A DNA stretch of 64,000 nt from positions 124,001 through 188,000 of the forward strand of contig JAXGGA010000038.1 in NCBI GenBank assembly GCA_038373865.1. Reading direction: 5' to 3'. Of the stretch, positions 34,456 through 46,379 are shown piece by piece. This DNA is from Uloborus plumipes (lineage: Eukaryota > Arthropoda > Arachnida > Araneae > Uloboridae). The notes below the pieces were generated by a model that was given only the letters and a program-made list of their open reading frames with translations, was not told the DNA's origin and did not search any database. The first letter of the stretch is position 1. Each line of letters starts with the position of its first letter. Both the position numbers and the translations under genes were made by a program.

Positions 34456-37400
34456 ATGTCTCAAAAACTTGTAATCAACATATAAATCCAAAATCCTAAC
34501 CAACTTAGTCAACAAAACTCCTGAGTGTTCATTAAAATAGCTACATATTTCGTATTTTTGAATCCTAATCCTATCTGCCGTAAGATTTCAAAATTGAATA
34601 CTGGTATTCTAATATTTTGTGGTACAACAAAAGTACGTTTTGTTACTATAAAATCTTAAATTTCTTATTATGAACGTGTAAACAAACTATCAATCGAGAC
34701 CCACTGACGTTCAGCACAGAACGTATTTTTTTTTAATAATAGGTATGTTTTTATATTAAATACGTAGTGCGATTTTTCACGTACATGGGAGGCAAAGTGA
34801 CATAGTTGATTTACTTGTGAATTCAACAATATATTCATTGATTTAAACAGTAACTAATTAATGATTGCATTCGTTCAATTATTTATTTATCATTCGATAC
34901 TTAATGCACACATTCATCTTATCATTAATTATTTTTATTATCTACAAGTTTGTTCACTTATTCACTTAATATTTCATTCATTTCTTTATTCATTAAAAAT
35001 ACTTTTAAAAGTCAAATTGAAAAGATTTCATTAGCTAAAGATTAATTATTATTACTTTTCCCATGTATAAAATAAAGTGAAAATTTTCCACTTGCATTTG
35101 AAAGCACACGTTTATTACTAAAAATGAAAAATAATGTTTCAATACAAGGGCTTAATAACTATAACATAAATTGTTTTCTCTTTATGAGCTGAAAAATTTT
35201 AAAAATAAATTTCTAATTTACATATATTTAAAATTTCACTTTGTTTGATTTTAATTCAACAAGAAAATATGTTTTGAATAAAAAATTTATTACTGGTAAA
35301 AATGTAATACTAATTATTTAAAAAAAAATATTTTAGCCAAAACATTTGAAATTGTTTATTAGTCTGAACTTTAAAATGTCAATAAAATGTAATTTAATTT
35401 AAAAGCCAAAATAATTAGCTGCTTTTTTTTCTCCGACAAATTACGCAATCAGCAGTACTCATTTTTAACGATTTTCACGCAATTGAGAACGGAGTAACAA
35501 ATTAAAAAAAATCAATTGATATTTAATAGAAACTCATATCTAACAAATAGCAAGGCTGCATTTAAAGAAAAAGAGGCTTTCTTTAATCTATCCAAAAAAA
35601 ATGTCTTTCCTTTTTATTTCTCCTTGGTTCTTTTACAATCAACTCTTCCCGACAACAACCTTCTAGAGACAGATGACACACAGAAGCTTCATGAGAATCG
35701 GAAAAGCTGATGACCAATTTTTGGTAATCTCTAATTGTCTTATCCAAATACAGATCGCATTAAATAATTTCATTTGAAAATCATAGACGTTTATAGCTTC
35801 TGGTATTTCTGTAATTGCGCTGCTGCTCATCCCATTTGCTGAGCAATTATACTACAGAGTGGGATTCTGAGGAATTATCCAATCGATTTAAATGAGCGTA
35901 ATCGTAGGGTTCGCAAAGAAAATATCATTTTCTTTTATGACCTAAAGGACGATGAACTACGTTTAACGATTTAATTCTCACAATTTGCTTTTCTTAAAAG
36001 TTATAAACGCATATAAATTGATTAATTATGCATAAAATATATGAATTGTTTTCAATTTCTCTATGTGGCGGCTAGAACGTGATTGCATATGATGGATTGA
36101 GCTTGCGTTTTTTTTGATACAGTTAAATGTACCTCCGTTTTTTAATTAGATAAAAAATGCATGATGGAAAACATAAAAATAATAAATAAACTTTGAAAAA
36201 AATCTAACTTAAGTGATATATTGCACAAAATTAAAATATTAGTTTTGAACATAATTTTTAAACAATTGTAGAAATACAAGAAAAGTATTTTGCTGGATTT
36301 TTAAAATATAATAGTTATTCTCGTAAGTGTACGACATTAACAACGTCTCATTTTAGAACAGTGTACGACTTATACTACAAGAAAAATGATTCCAGAACAA
36401 TTACTGCACACTTTATGTGCGCAGTGGTTCCCAACCCTTTTTCACTTAAAAATCGAAATTCAAATGGAGACGAATCTAACGGACTTTAGCACATGCACAA
36501 TTTAAATAAACGTAACATTTTTCTAGGAAACATCAGAAAACTTGTACAATGAAGTAAAAATAACACATAAGAGTTTCTGCAATCTTTAATTGCAGCTTTT
36601 TGTTGATGGGGAGTTTGCAACTGCTTTTCAGTAATCAAGTTCTGTGTGCTTGTTTCAAAATTAACAGTATTTTCCTACATTTATATAACTAAAGACAAGA
36701 TCAGAAACATAAAATTAAGCTGAAATTAAGTGGAGATGATTTGATTGGCTGCTTTTTGGGGAAGATTGCTGCTGAAGTGCATTAAATTACATTGCTTGTG
36801 ATTTTATTTAATAAAACCTAGATAACTGTCAAATTAAAATAGAAAATAGTTATTAAACATTCACTGCAAAGAATAACAGCAGAAATCCAAATCAATTAAT
36901 TTTGTTACATTTGAAAAACAAAAGTTTATTTTTGAACACACATTTGACTAAGGCCAGTGCTTTTATAACGTAGTGTATGATGCATAGTTTAAAAAATATA
37001 TAATTACTTTGTTTTCTGTGTACCTCATTTAAATTATACAAAATGAGTGAGGAACAAGAAATTGAATGAAATTTATGCAGCATTCACTTCAAAAATTCTC
37101 TGCTTAAACCTAGATAAAATGTTAAATTAAAAAAAAAAAAAAGTGATTTTTTTTAACGTCATGTGTCATATCTGTGTAAAATGCATACTTAACAAATCTA
37201 TTGCAGAAAACACCCTATATAATTTACTTCGTAGGTATCTTTAGAAGCAAAATTACTTTTTAAAAAGTACATTAAGTACATATACCGTAAAAATAGTAAA
37301 ATTCGGGACTGATCTGTACGTACTTGAAATATATAACCATATGTAACTATATTTGGAACTTTACTCTGCATTTGACTTCGTATTCATAGTAATTATATAC

Positions 37401-38915
37401 CATGAAAATTGTGTTTCGTTACTTCGCAAAAGGGATGGCAGCATAACTGCCTACAATGCAATGGAGTAACTTAGCTGATAAAACTGGTGTAATATTACGC
37501 ATCCTTAATAACGTTACACCATTTTTTCCAGTTATATTATTTCATTTCATCGGAGGCAGCATGCGGCTTTTGCGGAGTAACGTTACAAATTTTTTCTACT
37601 GTGTGCCTGTGTGAGATTTATATCCGTATAATATTTAAAAAGTAGGAAATTTAATACTTATTGCAAAAAGGTAGATAAATAAATGCACACGTACTACTAA
37701 GAAAAACTTAATGAGATATGATTTATTTATGCTGTTTTTTTTTTGTTGTTGTTGTTATTGTAGATGATGAAGTAGATAATTCGCAATAGCAGTGTTCTAG
37801 TCAAGAATAGTTTTAAAAAAAAACTGCTACAAAACTTTTTCAGTAAATTAGGAACTTAACTCTTAACCACACATTTTAAAAGAAAAAAAATACCTATGAG
37901 TACTTTCTAAATAATAAATAGAAAAATAAATACATATAATGAAATTATGGCAATATTTGCAAATAAGTGTCATATTTTACCCATACATCATACAAATTAT
38001 TCTTATCGACAAATACACATACAGTTACACATAAATTCGTAGAATTTCTATAAACTATCTGGTACATTTTAAAATATAGTATAGTAAAAAAAAAAAAAAA
38101 AAAAAAAAAACGTTATTAAAATGAACAAAAAGATGCCTCGCGTAAAATCTTTACCTTAGATAACAACGATAATGTGACGCGAATCTTTTTTCCATTAAAA
38201 GACGTCTTTTTTCGGGAGAAAATCCCCCAAAATAGAATTTTTCATCATTAAAAGCTTTGATATTAATATGTTATTCTCCAATTTAATGAGTTGTTGTTTA
38301 TTGTTTAGAACAGTACACGTGGCATGTGGTTGCAGTGTGTTAGAAAAATAATAAACATAAAGCAAAATATTCGTTGATCGGGCAATTTTAACGCATGATT
38401 TATGGAATTTCTTTTAAAGAATAAGTGACGCAATAAAGAATATCTTGCGCTGAGGCAAGCACTTCTTTCTTTTGTTTCCCTCTTTAAAATTTTGTTAAAA
38501 AATATAAGCAAGCATACATTGATTTTCCATTATATCCTTTAGTCAACTTTCTTGAAAGATTTTGCAGCAAAAGCTTTAAAGTAAATAATCTATTACAAAA
38601 GCTTAGAGGGAAAATGTGAAAAGAGGAAAGGATAAAGTATAAACGCAAGGACTGAAGACTTAATCGGGATAAATTGGTAGGGAAATACGTTTTAGCTTGC
38701 GGCTATGATACATAAACTACGAAAAAACCTTAAAATATCTCAAAATTGTTTTCAGGGAAGTAAATGTGTATTTTACTTATTTTGAGGGGGAAAACAGTTT
38801 TCAGAAAATTTATTTTAGGTAGGTAAAATCGAACTGCATTAAAATATTGTTCTGTTTTATAGTGCAACTTTATATCGTTTGTAAGAAAAGCAGTCGAAAA
38901 CTTTGTACAATCAAT
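34456..38915. other. AT-rich non-coding DNA
   Basis: Long AT-rich stretch with simple repeats (poly-A at about 37131-37141 and 38086-38109; GTT repeats at about 37742-37760). A frame ending LLETDDTQKLHENRKS at 35710 could be an exon but has no support. A hAT-like word (cagtggttcccaaccc) at 36423 has no partner. Confidence 0.5.
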
Positions 38916-39142
38916 GAAGTTAAAAATGCAAGACAACGTCTCCAAAAGTACAAATAAAATGTTTAAAAAGAGTAACTCTAGCAAATAGCTATTTCGGGGC
39001 TATTATAAATGAAGCCCCATCATCAGTGCAAAAGATTATGGTTCACTAACCGCAGTCAGGTTCACTTGACTGTGGTCAGTGAACCATCTTTTTCAGCATT
39101 TTATTTGTACTTTTGGACACGTTGTCTTGCATTTTTAACTTC
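38916..39142. repeat. nested foldback repeat
   Basis: The outer arms, 38916-38961 and 39097-39142, are inverted copies (about 46 bp, two or three mismatches, containing aaatgcaagacaacg). Inside are a second hairpin, ggttcacta..cgcagtca / tgactgtggtcagtgaacc (39040-39058 and 39067-39085, two mismatches), and a third, ggggct...agcccc (about 38996-39015). Imperfect direct repeats of caactttatatc occur just outside both arms (about 38865 and 39143). Confidence 0.8.
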
Positions 39143-39440
39143 AACTTTATATCATATCCTGACAATGTTTTGAGCATACTGATTTTTAATATTAAGAATC
39201 TTTTTATTTGTTTCACTCTTATAGTGAGCTTTATTTCATGAAAAAATAATTTGAATAATGTAACAAAGCAAAATCTATTTAAAAAAAGTAAAAAATAAAC
39301 ATATATACAAAAGTAAAGAACAAAAGCGATAAACAAAACAGCAATGGCAGAAGCAAATCATAAAAACTTGAGCCTTCATATACTCAAATTAAATACAGTT
39401 TAACATGTATCGTGAACCCATCAATTATAAAGAAAATAAT

Positions 39441-39542
<102 letters not shown>

Positions 39543-39683
39543 GAAAATAAGAAAACTATTTTAGTACATCACTGTAAGGAAATTGGCGTATTTTTTCCTA
39601 TTAATGTTCCGGATTAAACGGGTTTAACCTCTGTGAAAAAACAAGTATCTACGAAACGTTTCTTAAATTGCTTCAAGGTGGGT

Positions 39684-39951
39684 GAATGCATGCTTCTCGC
39701 GGTTGTGAAAAATATTTTTAGTTACTAGAGTGAAGATATGCTAATTTTCTTTATCTTGTGTTCCACCTACAATTCTTTAACTGTTTTTCCAGATTGACTG
39801 ATCCCCAAACTAGGGTTGAATGCATGCTTCTCGCGGTTGTGAAAAATATTTTTAGTTATTAGAGTGAAGATATGCTAAGTTTCTTTATCTGGCGTTCCAC
39901 CTACAATTCTTTAACTGTTCTTCCAGATTAACTGAGCCCCAAACTAGGGTT
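39684..39951. repeat. 134-bp tandem duplication
   Basis: Two adjacent copies (39684-39817 and 39818-39951) both begin gaatgcatgcttctcgcggt and end ccccaaactagggtt. About seven substitutions separate them by my reading. Confidence 0.93.
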
Positions 39952-42261
39952 AAATGTAGGTGATCGAAATCGTAGCTCTGTGCTGTTTGGCATTTCTTGT
40001 AAATTTTAACCATAAGTTATGTCAAATCAGCTAAAATGTTTGAAACATTTTCTGGTAAATCGGAAAGTTACCAATATTGCGTTAACGTTCCTGATTTATT
40101 TGAGAAACATTGGTGGCTTTAAATATAGGTTAATTTTAGGAAATTTACTGACTTTTAGCGATAAACTTTTCCTTTTTCAGACAGATATATCGCTATCAGA
40201 TATAAGACACATTAGTTGCACATTATTTTCAAAGATTTTTTTTTTCTTTTTTCAGCGTTAAACAAAACGTAAAAAAACATTATTTGCTAACGTTGATCGA
40301 AAGAAAGAAAGAAATTTAATGTTACAAAATTCACAGTAATATACGACAGAGTATGCAAATTAAGTTGGATTACTTTTTGTTTTTTGCTGCTGTGCAATAG
40401 TTTAGAATAAAAATAGAATTTCAACAGCCATGTTTTTCTTTCTTTCTTTTTTTTTTTTGAAAAATTACGCTTTAAAAGTGCCGCGAAGAGGTTTCAGTAC
40501 GTCCACTAGCAAAATTTACATACGTGGACAAAAATTATGTGCTTTAAAAATTCATTTTACTCATATTTTTTCTATCTTAATATTTTCATATTTTACTATC
40601 TTAAACTAACTATACAGACATACATACAAACATTCATTTATAAAAATATTGCACTTAAACATTATAAATTATTTTAATATTTTCATTATTAAAATATTTT
40701 ATAATTATATATTTTATATAAATTAGACATTTATGTAGAAAATGTTGATCCAGCCGGTATTTTAATGCAGTGTTAACTCATGTATGTTAACTTTATTCCT
40801 AAGTACTTGACAAGCTGAACGCTTTGGTTCTCAAACCACTATATTTAGCGATAATCAAAATAGCCATATTACCGTTATATATTTACTAGCGTATGAATTA
40901 TCATTAAAAATATTATTCACAGGTGTCAAAAAATTGCATTTATTGAATGGGTGTGAAAGAAATACTTATAAAATACTCGTTGACCCATTTATTTTTATTA
41001 CGACCTTTTTTCTCAGGAGAAAAAATAATAATGACTTAAATGATAAATAGGAACAAAAAATAAAGCTTAAAAATATCCACATTTCCTTACAAAAATATTC
41101 ATAGATAGATATGAAATAATCAGAAGCCCTTTTCAGAAATCCAAGCTACAATTAAAATATTTTACCTATGGAAGCAAAAATAAAAAGACTGATCATAGAA
41201 TTGCTCCTAAAGCTTTGTAGTTGCTAAACAAATGAAATATGTTAAAAGCCTAGAGAGCGAAATAATTTGCTCTCTGCCGCTTCAGAATGGTACCTCAATA
41301 AAAAAATTAAGAATTAACTATGGCGTATGTGTACATAACGATGTAAGAAGGACGAATAACTAAAAAAAAGAAAAGTTGAAACTTATTTGCTTGAGCATCG
41401 TACTTAAAGCCTTGCTAGTTTATCGCGTAATTTAAATGACGCTTCAGTAAGCTGAAACTAAAGCTATTTCCTGGATAAATTAAATTAAGAATTCCCCGGC
41501 AAATTTTCATTACTTAATACATTCTCTGTTTATTCTTATTAGTTTTATTTAAGCTCTTTCTTTGTCCTTTTCATTTTTTTGGCTCTTCTCCCATTGAAAT
41601 ATGATGCTGACTGTTTAGTTAGTAACTGTAGAGTGTGAAAGCCTTCCTTGGATGAAGTATTTTTAATTGCACCAGGTTAAAAGAGAGTCCCGGGAGAGTT
41701 CTTGTTCCATGAATGGATAGTTTGTCCTTTTTTCCTTTCTTCCTGAACGTTTTAGGGAGTTTGTAATGTGACTTTGTCATCCTAATTCTTTCTTGCAAGT
41801 TTTAGGAGCATAATTCATTTGTCAGAATTTTATGTTTCAAAGAAAAAATAAACCTTTTTTAAGAGGTATTCTGAAAATATATTTAAAACACGGAGCATTT
41901 ACAAGACGTGAATAATGTGATAGTGCTTGCTGGGTTCCCTTTTGATAAATGTTGTTGACATACTTGTTCTTAAGAGGTCACAGGGCCCTTAAATCTTTAA
42001 GATTCTTTGTTTTCCGAAACAGAAAATAAATATTTTGTTGTAAAAACTCTGAAAAAGTCTGAATGTAATAAATAGATAAATAAATAAATAAGTAAATTAA
42101 TGAGTAAAATACATGAAATAAATAAATAAATGAAATAAATAAATATAAAAAATAAATAAATAAATAAAAATATTTCGCGTAGGTTTAAAACAGAAGTAAC
42201 CCTGTTAAACTGCAGACTAACATTTAGCATTTAAGTTGACATTTTCAGTTAGTTTACTCAA
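39952..42261. other. AT-rich non-coding DNA
   Basis: Nothing gene-like. A tttctttc/tttttttt run lies near 40436-40459. The segment 41870-41990 resembles 42715-42835 at low identity (tttaaaacac/tcggagcat, cttaagaggtcacagggcccttaa vs cttaagcgttcggacggcccttaag). Confidence 0.5.
42066..42170. repeat. AAAT-type simple repeats
   Basis: Interrupted AAATA/AATA/AAAT units over about 100 bp. The minus-strand frame here (Ile/Leu/Phe/Tyr-rich) is a by-product. Confidence 0.9.
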
Positions 42262-42369
42262 CCCAAGTAGCACACTTCGTTTTTTAAGGGTTGTAAAAAG
42301 GTTATTAACGTTGTAACAACCGCTTAAAAACGCTTATAAAACGTTTAAAGGTTATTTGTGCTACCTAGG
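42262..42369. mobile_element. 108-bp MITE with CCCAAGTAGCACA-type ends
   Basis: The left end CCCAAGTAGCACA is matched in inverted orientation by tgtgctacctagg at the right. The interior is also partly palindromic (aacgttgtaacaac; aaaacgcttataaaacg). The first 11 bases equal the right-end motif of the 419-bp element at 34037, suggesting one superfamily. Confidence 0.6.
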
Positions 42370-42838
42370 CAATATATTTTCTGGTTTGTGTGGAGAGATA
42401 ATGTCATTTTGACTATTCAAAGCTCTTAATAAAATTCAATACAATCGTTTAAGATCCTCTTAATTTCGGGTTTAGCTTTATATCACTTCTTTCTTTTCGC
42501 GGAGTATCTCTTGGCAAAATTAAATTCCTAGTGAAGTTTCAATGGCCTTCGCCGTAAAGGTGCCTCATGGAAGAATTATTACCGGTCTCAGGGAATGAAT
42601 AAAAACTTCAAATAGTGAGTAGCAAATCCACAGTCCCGTTTGAAACAGTTTCATTTACAACAACGTTATGTTTTACGTAAAGCATTTGTAATTTTAGCGC
42701 GTATTCTAGAAATATGTTTAAAACTCAGAGCATGTGATGAATATAATCCTGTTTAGTGGATTCAATTAGATAGATGCTTATATTAACTTTGTAAATTCTT
42801 AAGCGTTCGGACGGCCCTTAAGAATTAACCCATTCATG

Positions 42839-43354
42839 CCTGACATTTTTTTTTTCAAAGCTATTTTGTATACTGGTTACAAACAGTGTTTAATGGACAG
42901 GAGAAATAATTTAAAAAATATCATGTAAAATATATTTTTTTTATATTAAGGATAGAAAAATCGTCCCTTAAAAGTTACGATAGACCCCAGAGGGTGCATA
43001 CTTTTTTTACTATTTTTTTTTTCTGCATACGAAATAATATTTAAAAAGAAATTTTATAAGAAGAAAAATAATCAGCAATTAACACATATTGGGAAGCTGG
43101 GAATAACTATGAAAACTTAGCTTTTTTACTTTAGATTGTGTAATTTGAGATCGTGTAATTTTTGATAAAGATCATATCAAAACTGCAACAGAACACACTT
43201 TACAATGGTTATATGCTGCAATCTGTTAAAAACGAATTGAAACAATACCAAGGTACTAATTGAACACTATTATTTGGTTGAAATGTTTATGTTTGGGAAA
43301 TGCAAACCCTTTTTTTTGGGCCATCCCTAAAAAGGGACGCTAGGCATTAATGGG
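42839..43354. mobile_element. piggyBac-type MITE (TTAA target), 516 bp
   Basis: TTAA at 42835-42838 and 43355-43358 flanks inverted ends CCCATTCATGCCTG and CCCATTAATGCCTAG, which match over 13 bp with one mismatch. A TTAA duplication with a CCC start is the piggyBac signature. No transposase is present. It is unrelated in sequence to the piggyBac relic at 58278. Confidence 0.75.
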
Positions 43355-43358
43355 TTAA

Positions 43359-45726
43359 AGATAATTTCTTTTTCACAACAGGTACAAAATATATTTTGGT
43401 CTATAACACTTTGGAAAAAAATCGAACAGGATTCACAGAAAAAAAGAAATGAAAGAAAAATACGCATTTTTTGCAAGGGGTGATAGAAAATTACAAAATG
43501 TAAAACTAACTGATAAAACTACTCATACAAATTCAACATTGAAATCATTTTTTTCATTCACTTGTCTCAGAAGCCATTTTCTCAGTTTGTGGGAACGTTT
43601 AAGAAATTTGTGATGAGCTGTTGTTCTCCTTATTTTTCAAAAAAAAAAAAAAAAAAGACCATAATTCTTTGTTACGAAACTTTTGTTAAGAGAAAAACAT
43701 TTTTTTTCCTTGTTACGTTAAATTTTACCTAAGCCCATTACATACATGTATAAACGAAACACGAAGCCCCAAAAAAACTAAGGCAGGGATTCAAGTGAAA
43801 CACCATTGCAATCGCTTCGAATTGCAATCGCTACTGGAAGTGAATTACATTATCATCAACTTTACTTGGCACTGACATCACTACGGGTGGAGCCAATAAG
43901 AGCTCACAAGCAGTCAGTATCTTCTCTTATTTGCCAAGTAGGCTGTGACGTTTTATCTAGCTCGTTTTTCATAGGCAAACGTCACGCTAAACAGAAGAAT
44001 GCTTTTTAAAAATTTTAAGTGACTTTGTCAAACTGTTAAATTCATTACAGTAAAAACCATTCTTATGTAATTACAAGAATGCTTTAAAAAACGTCTAAGA
44101 AACTATGTTAAAGAGTTAAGTTTGTCATAGTTAAAAGAGAAATAAGCTTGTACTACTCTGCTTTCTCTCTGTATGATATCAATATTGCTTCTTTAAACTA
44201 TGGAAAATTTAACATATATACAGAACATACATTTATAAAGTCACAAAACAAAAACTGAAACCTAATTATAACAATTTACAAAAGAAAAAAAAACGAATTT
44301 AAAATACTTTTTCGTTTACTTAGACTATGTTTAAACTTTTCCCAAATTAATCTTCTTTCTAGAATATTCGTTGCATCATTTTTTAGAGGAAAATAAGATT
44401 GATTGTTTACTTTAAGTGCTCTCTCCGTTTTTTTTTTCCTTTGACTAATCAACACGAAAAATGCGTCAGAAAATTAACACATACATGCTCCCCTATTTCT
44501 TTTCCAGTTCTTAAACAAATTGCACGTTGGAAAAACTTAAAAGGATGCATTAAAAAAAAGTTTTAAAAAAAGCATTAGTTTGTGTTTTATTACTAAAAAG
44601 GCAAAATTCCTTTAAACTGTTACTGAGTGTAGCAATGTAAGCATTTTGTATGTCAGTTTTGTGATAGCTTTAGAATCTGGAAATGCGAAAGAAATTGAGT
44701 CAACATACTAATGTAGTAGTAAAATCTGATTGGATTAAAAATCGCTCTATGTGTATATACCGGCTGGTTACAAAATAAAAATCTCTGTTTTTAGCAGTCT
44801 ACAGCTTGAATTAAAAAATGGAGCACTTACTAATTATGAAGGGGAAAGAAGGATAGTGCAATAAAACTTAGTTTGAAAATTGGCACTAGGTGGCGCTTTG
44901 AAGCTATAATGCGTAATGTAAGAAGAAATAATTAGCATGTAAAGCTGGGAGTTTTTTTGTACAAGTCATACAGGTATACTACACTGATCAAAGAACCTAC
45001 AAATACTGTGTTCTTTACACAATTACTTTTTTAAAACCTTTTATAAGAACTCTGATATAAAGATTCTGATGTCAAAAAAAGTAAAGCTCATAGCTTATTT
45101 GTACCAAACAATTTACGAAGACTTGAACTTAGAAGACCGTATACATCCCGTCAAGGTCCTTAAATGCTTAAATGTTCTCCTAAAATACGTTACGCAGAAA
45201 GCAATTGCTTTTCAAAAAGCTCCTAAAATAGCTCCTATTATTAATAAATCATATATCAACTTTGTTTCCGTTAAAATATTCACTTTTTTTTCTGATTTAC
45301 GACAAAATATTGCCTTTTAAAGCTAAAAGCTCATCCCGGAATTAGCATATGCTCGCAAACAAGTCCAACTTTTATTTCAAAATAAACGGATTTGAAGAAA
45401 AGAGAGCCTTCTTACCCTCATCCACCATTTGTTTTCATTTCTTTTTTGAAATTCTCCTCTAAATTACCCAACCATCATTTGCTATTAAAATCCTTCAAAG
45501 ACTCACGTATTATGGTTCTTTCAGAAATCATAGGATGGTTTGGGAATTGATGAAAAAACGAAACTTTCCGTAGAACGGCTTTGCTCTACTTATGCATTAC
45601 ATTTATATGAACTTAGAATAACCATTCAGAAACGATGGATTTTGCTAGCTGCTTTTCCCAAAGCAGTAAAAATGGTTTATTTCGCAATGGCATTTTTGAA
45701 TATCTTGCTGACTTTAAAATAATATA
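43359..45726. other. AT-rich non-coding DNA with a short diverged tandem repeat
   Basis: No gene recognised. At 43995-44150 two 80-bp units starting agaatgcttt are diverged tandem copies. A somewhat richer patch at 43800-43990 (agccaataagagctc, gctgtgacg) has no exon structure. Confidence 0.5.
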
Positions 45727-46377
45727 CAGGGTGTCCACTCCAATCGTGGACCAATAGCTAATTTCTAAACCGTTAGAGATAAGCATATAGTTTATTTGGG
45801 AAAAAATCTCCAAATTATGAAAGAAATTTTGTGTCTATTCAATGTTTTTCAAAAAATCAAATTTTGAAAGAGTTACGAAATTTAAATTTTTATACAGCCC
45901 CCCAGTCCTATCAATCATATTTAGTAAAACATTCTTGACACTGTAACGTTTAAAACTAAAAAAAAATCACTCTTCTACGACAAAAATTGACCGAGTTATG
46001 ACGTTTTGAAAAATCAAGATTTTGAAGGATTTCGCATACGATCCCTTAAGCGATCTCTCGATGACGTCATGAAACAATGCAAAATCTTGATTTTTCAAAA
46101 CATCATAACTCGGTCAATTTTTGTCGTAGAAGAGTGATTTTTTTTTAGTTTTAAACGTTACAGTGTCAAGAATGTTTTACTAAATATGATTGATAGGACT
46201 GGGGGGCTGTATAAAAATTTAAATTTCGTAACTCTTTCAAAATTTGATTTTTTGAAAAACATTGAATAGACACAAAATTCCTTTCATAATTTGGAGATTT
46301 TTTCCTAAATAAACTATATGCTTATCTCTAACGGTTTAGAAATTAGCTATTGGTCCACGATTGGAGTGGACACCCTG
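45727..46377. mobile_element. 651-bp foldback MITE with 298-bp nearly identical arms
   Basis: The left arm (45727-46024) and right arm (46080-46377) are inverted copies of the same length, with about three differences by my reading, separated by a 55-bp loop (46025-46079, containing gatgacgtcatg). The ends are CAGGGTGTCCACTCCAATCG, flanked by TA on both sides (45725-45726 and 46378-46379). This fits a TA-target DNA transposon reduced to its inverted ends. No coding sequence. If transcribed it would fold into a long double-stranded hairpin. Confidence 0.92.
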
Positions 46378-46379
46378 TA

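Noticed and set aside
35640..35710. Possible exon ending LLETDDTQKLHENRKS
   Set aside because: The composition is protein-like and a weak acceptor (cttctag) is present, but there is no upstream exon or family match and the reading is too short to support.
36423..36440. hAT-like end CAGTGGTTCCCAACCC
   Set aside because: No inverted partner or 8-bp duplication was found within several kb; it could be a lone fragment or chance.
44760..44960. Segment with ggcactaggtggcgctttgaag resembling a transposon
   Set aside because: No inverted ends, duplication or coding trace could be defined.
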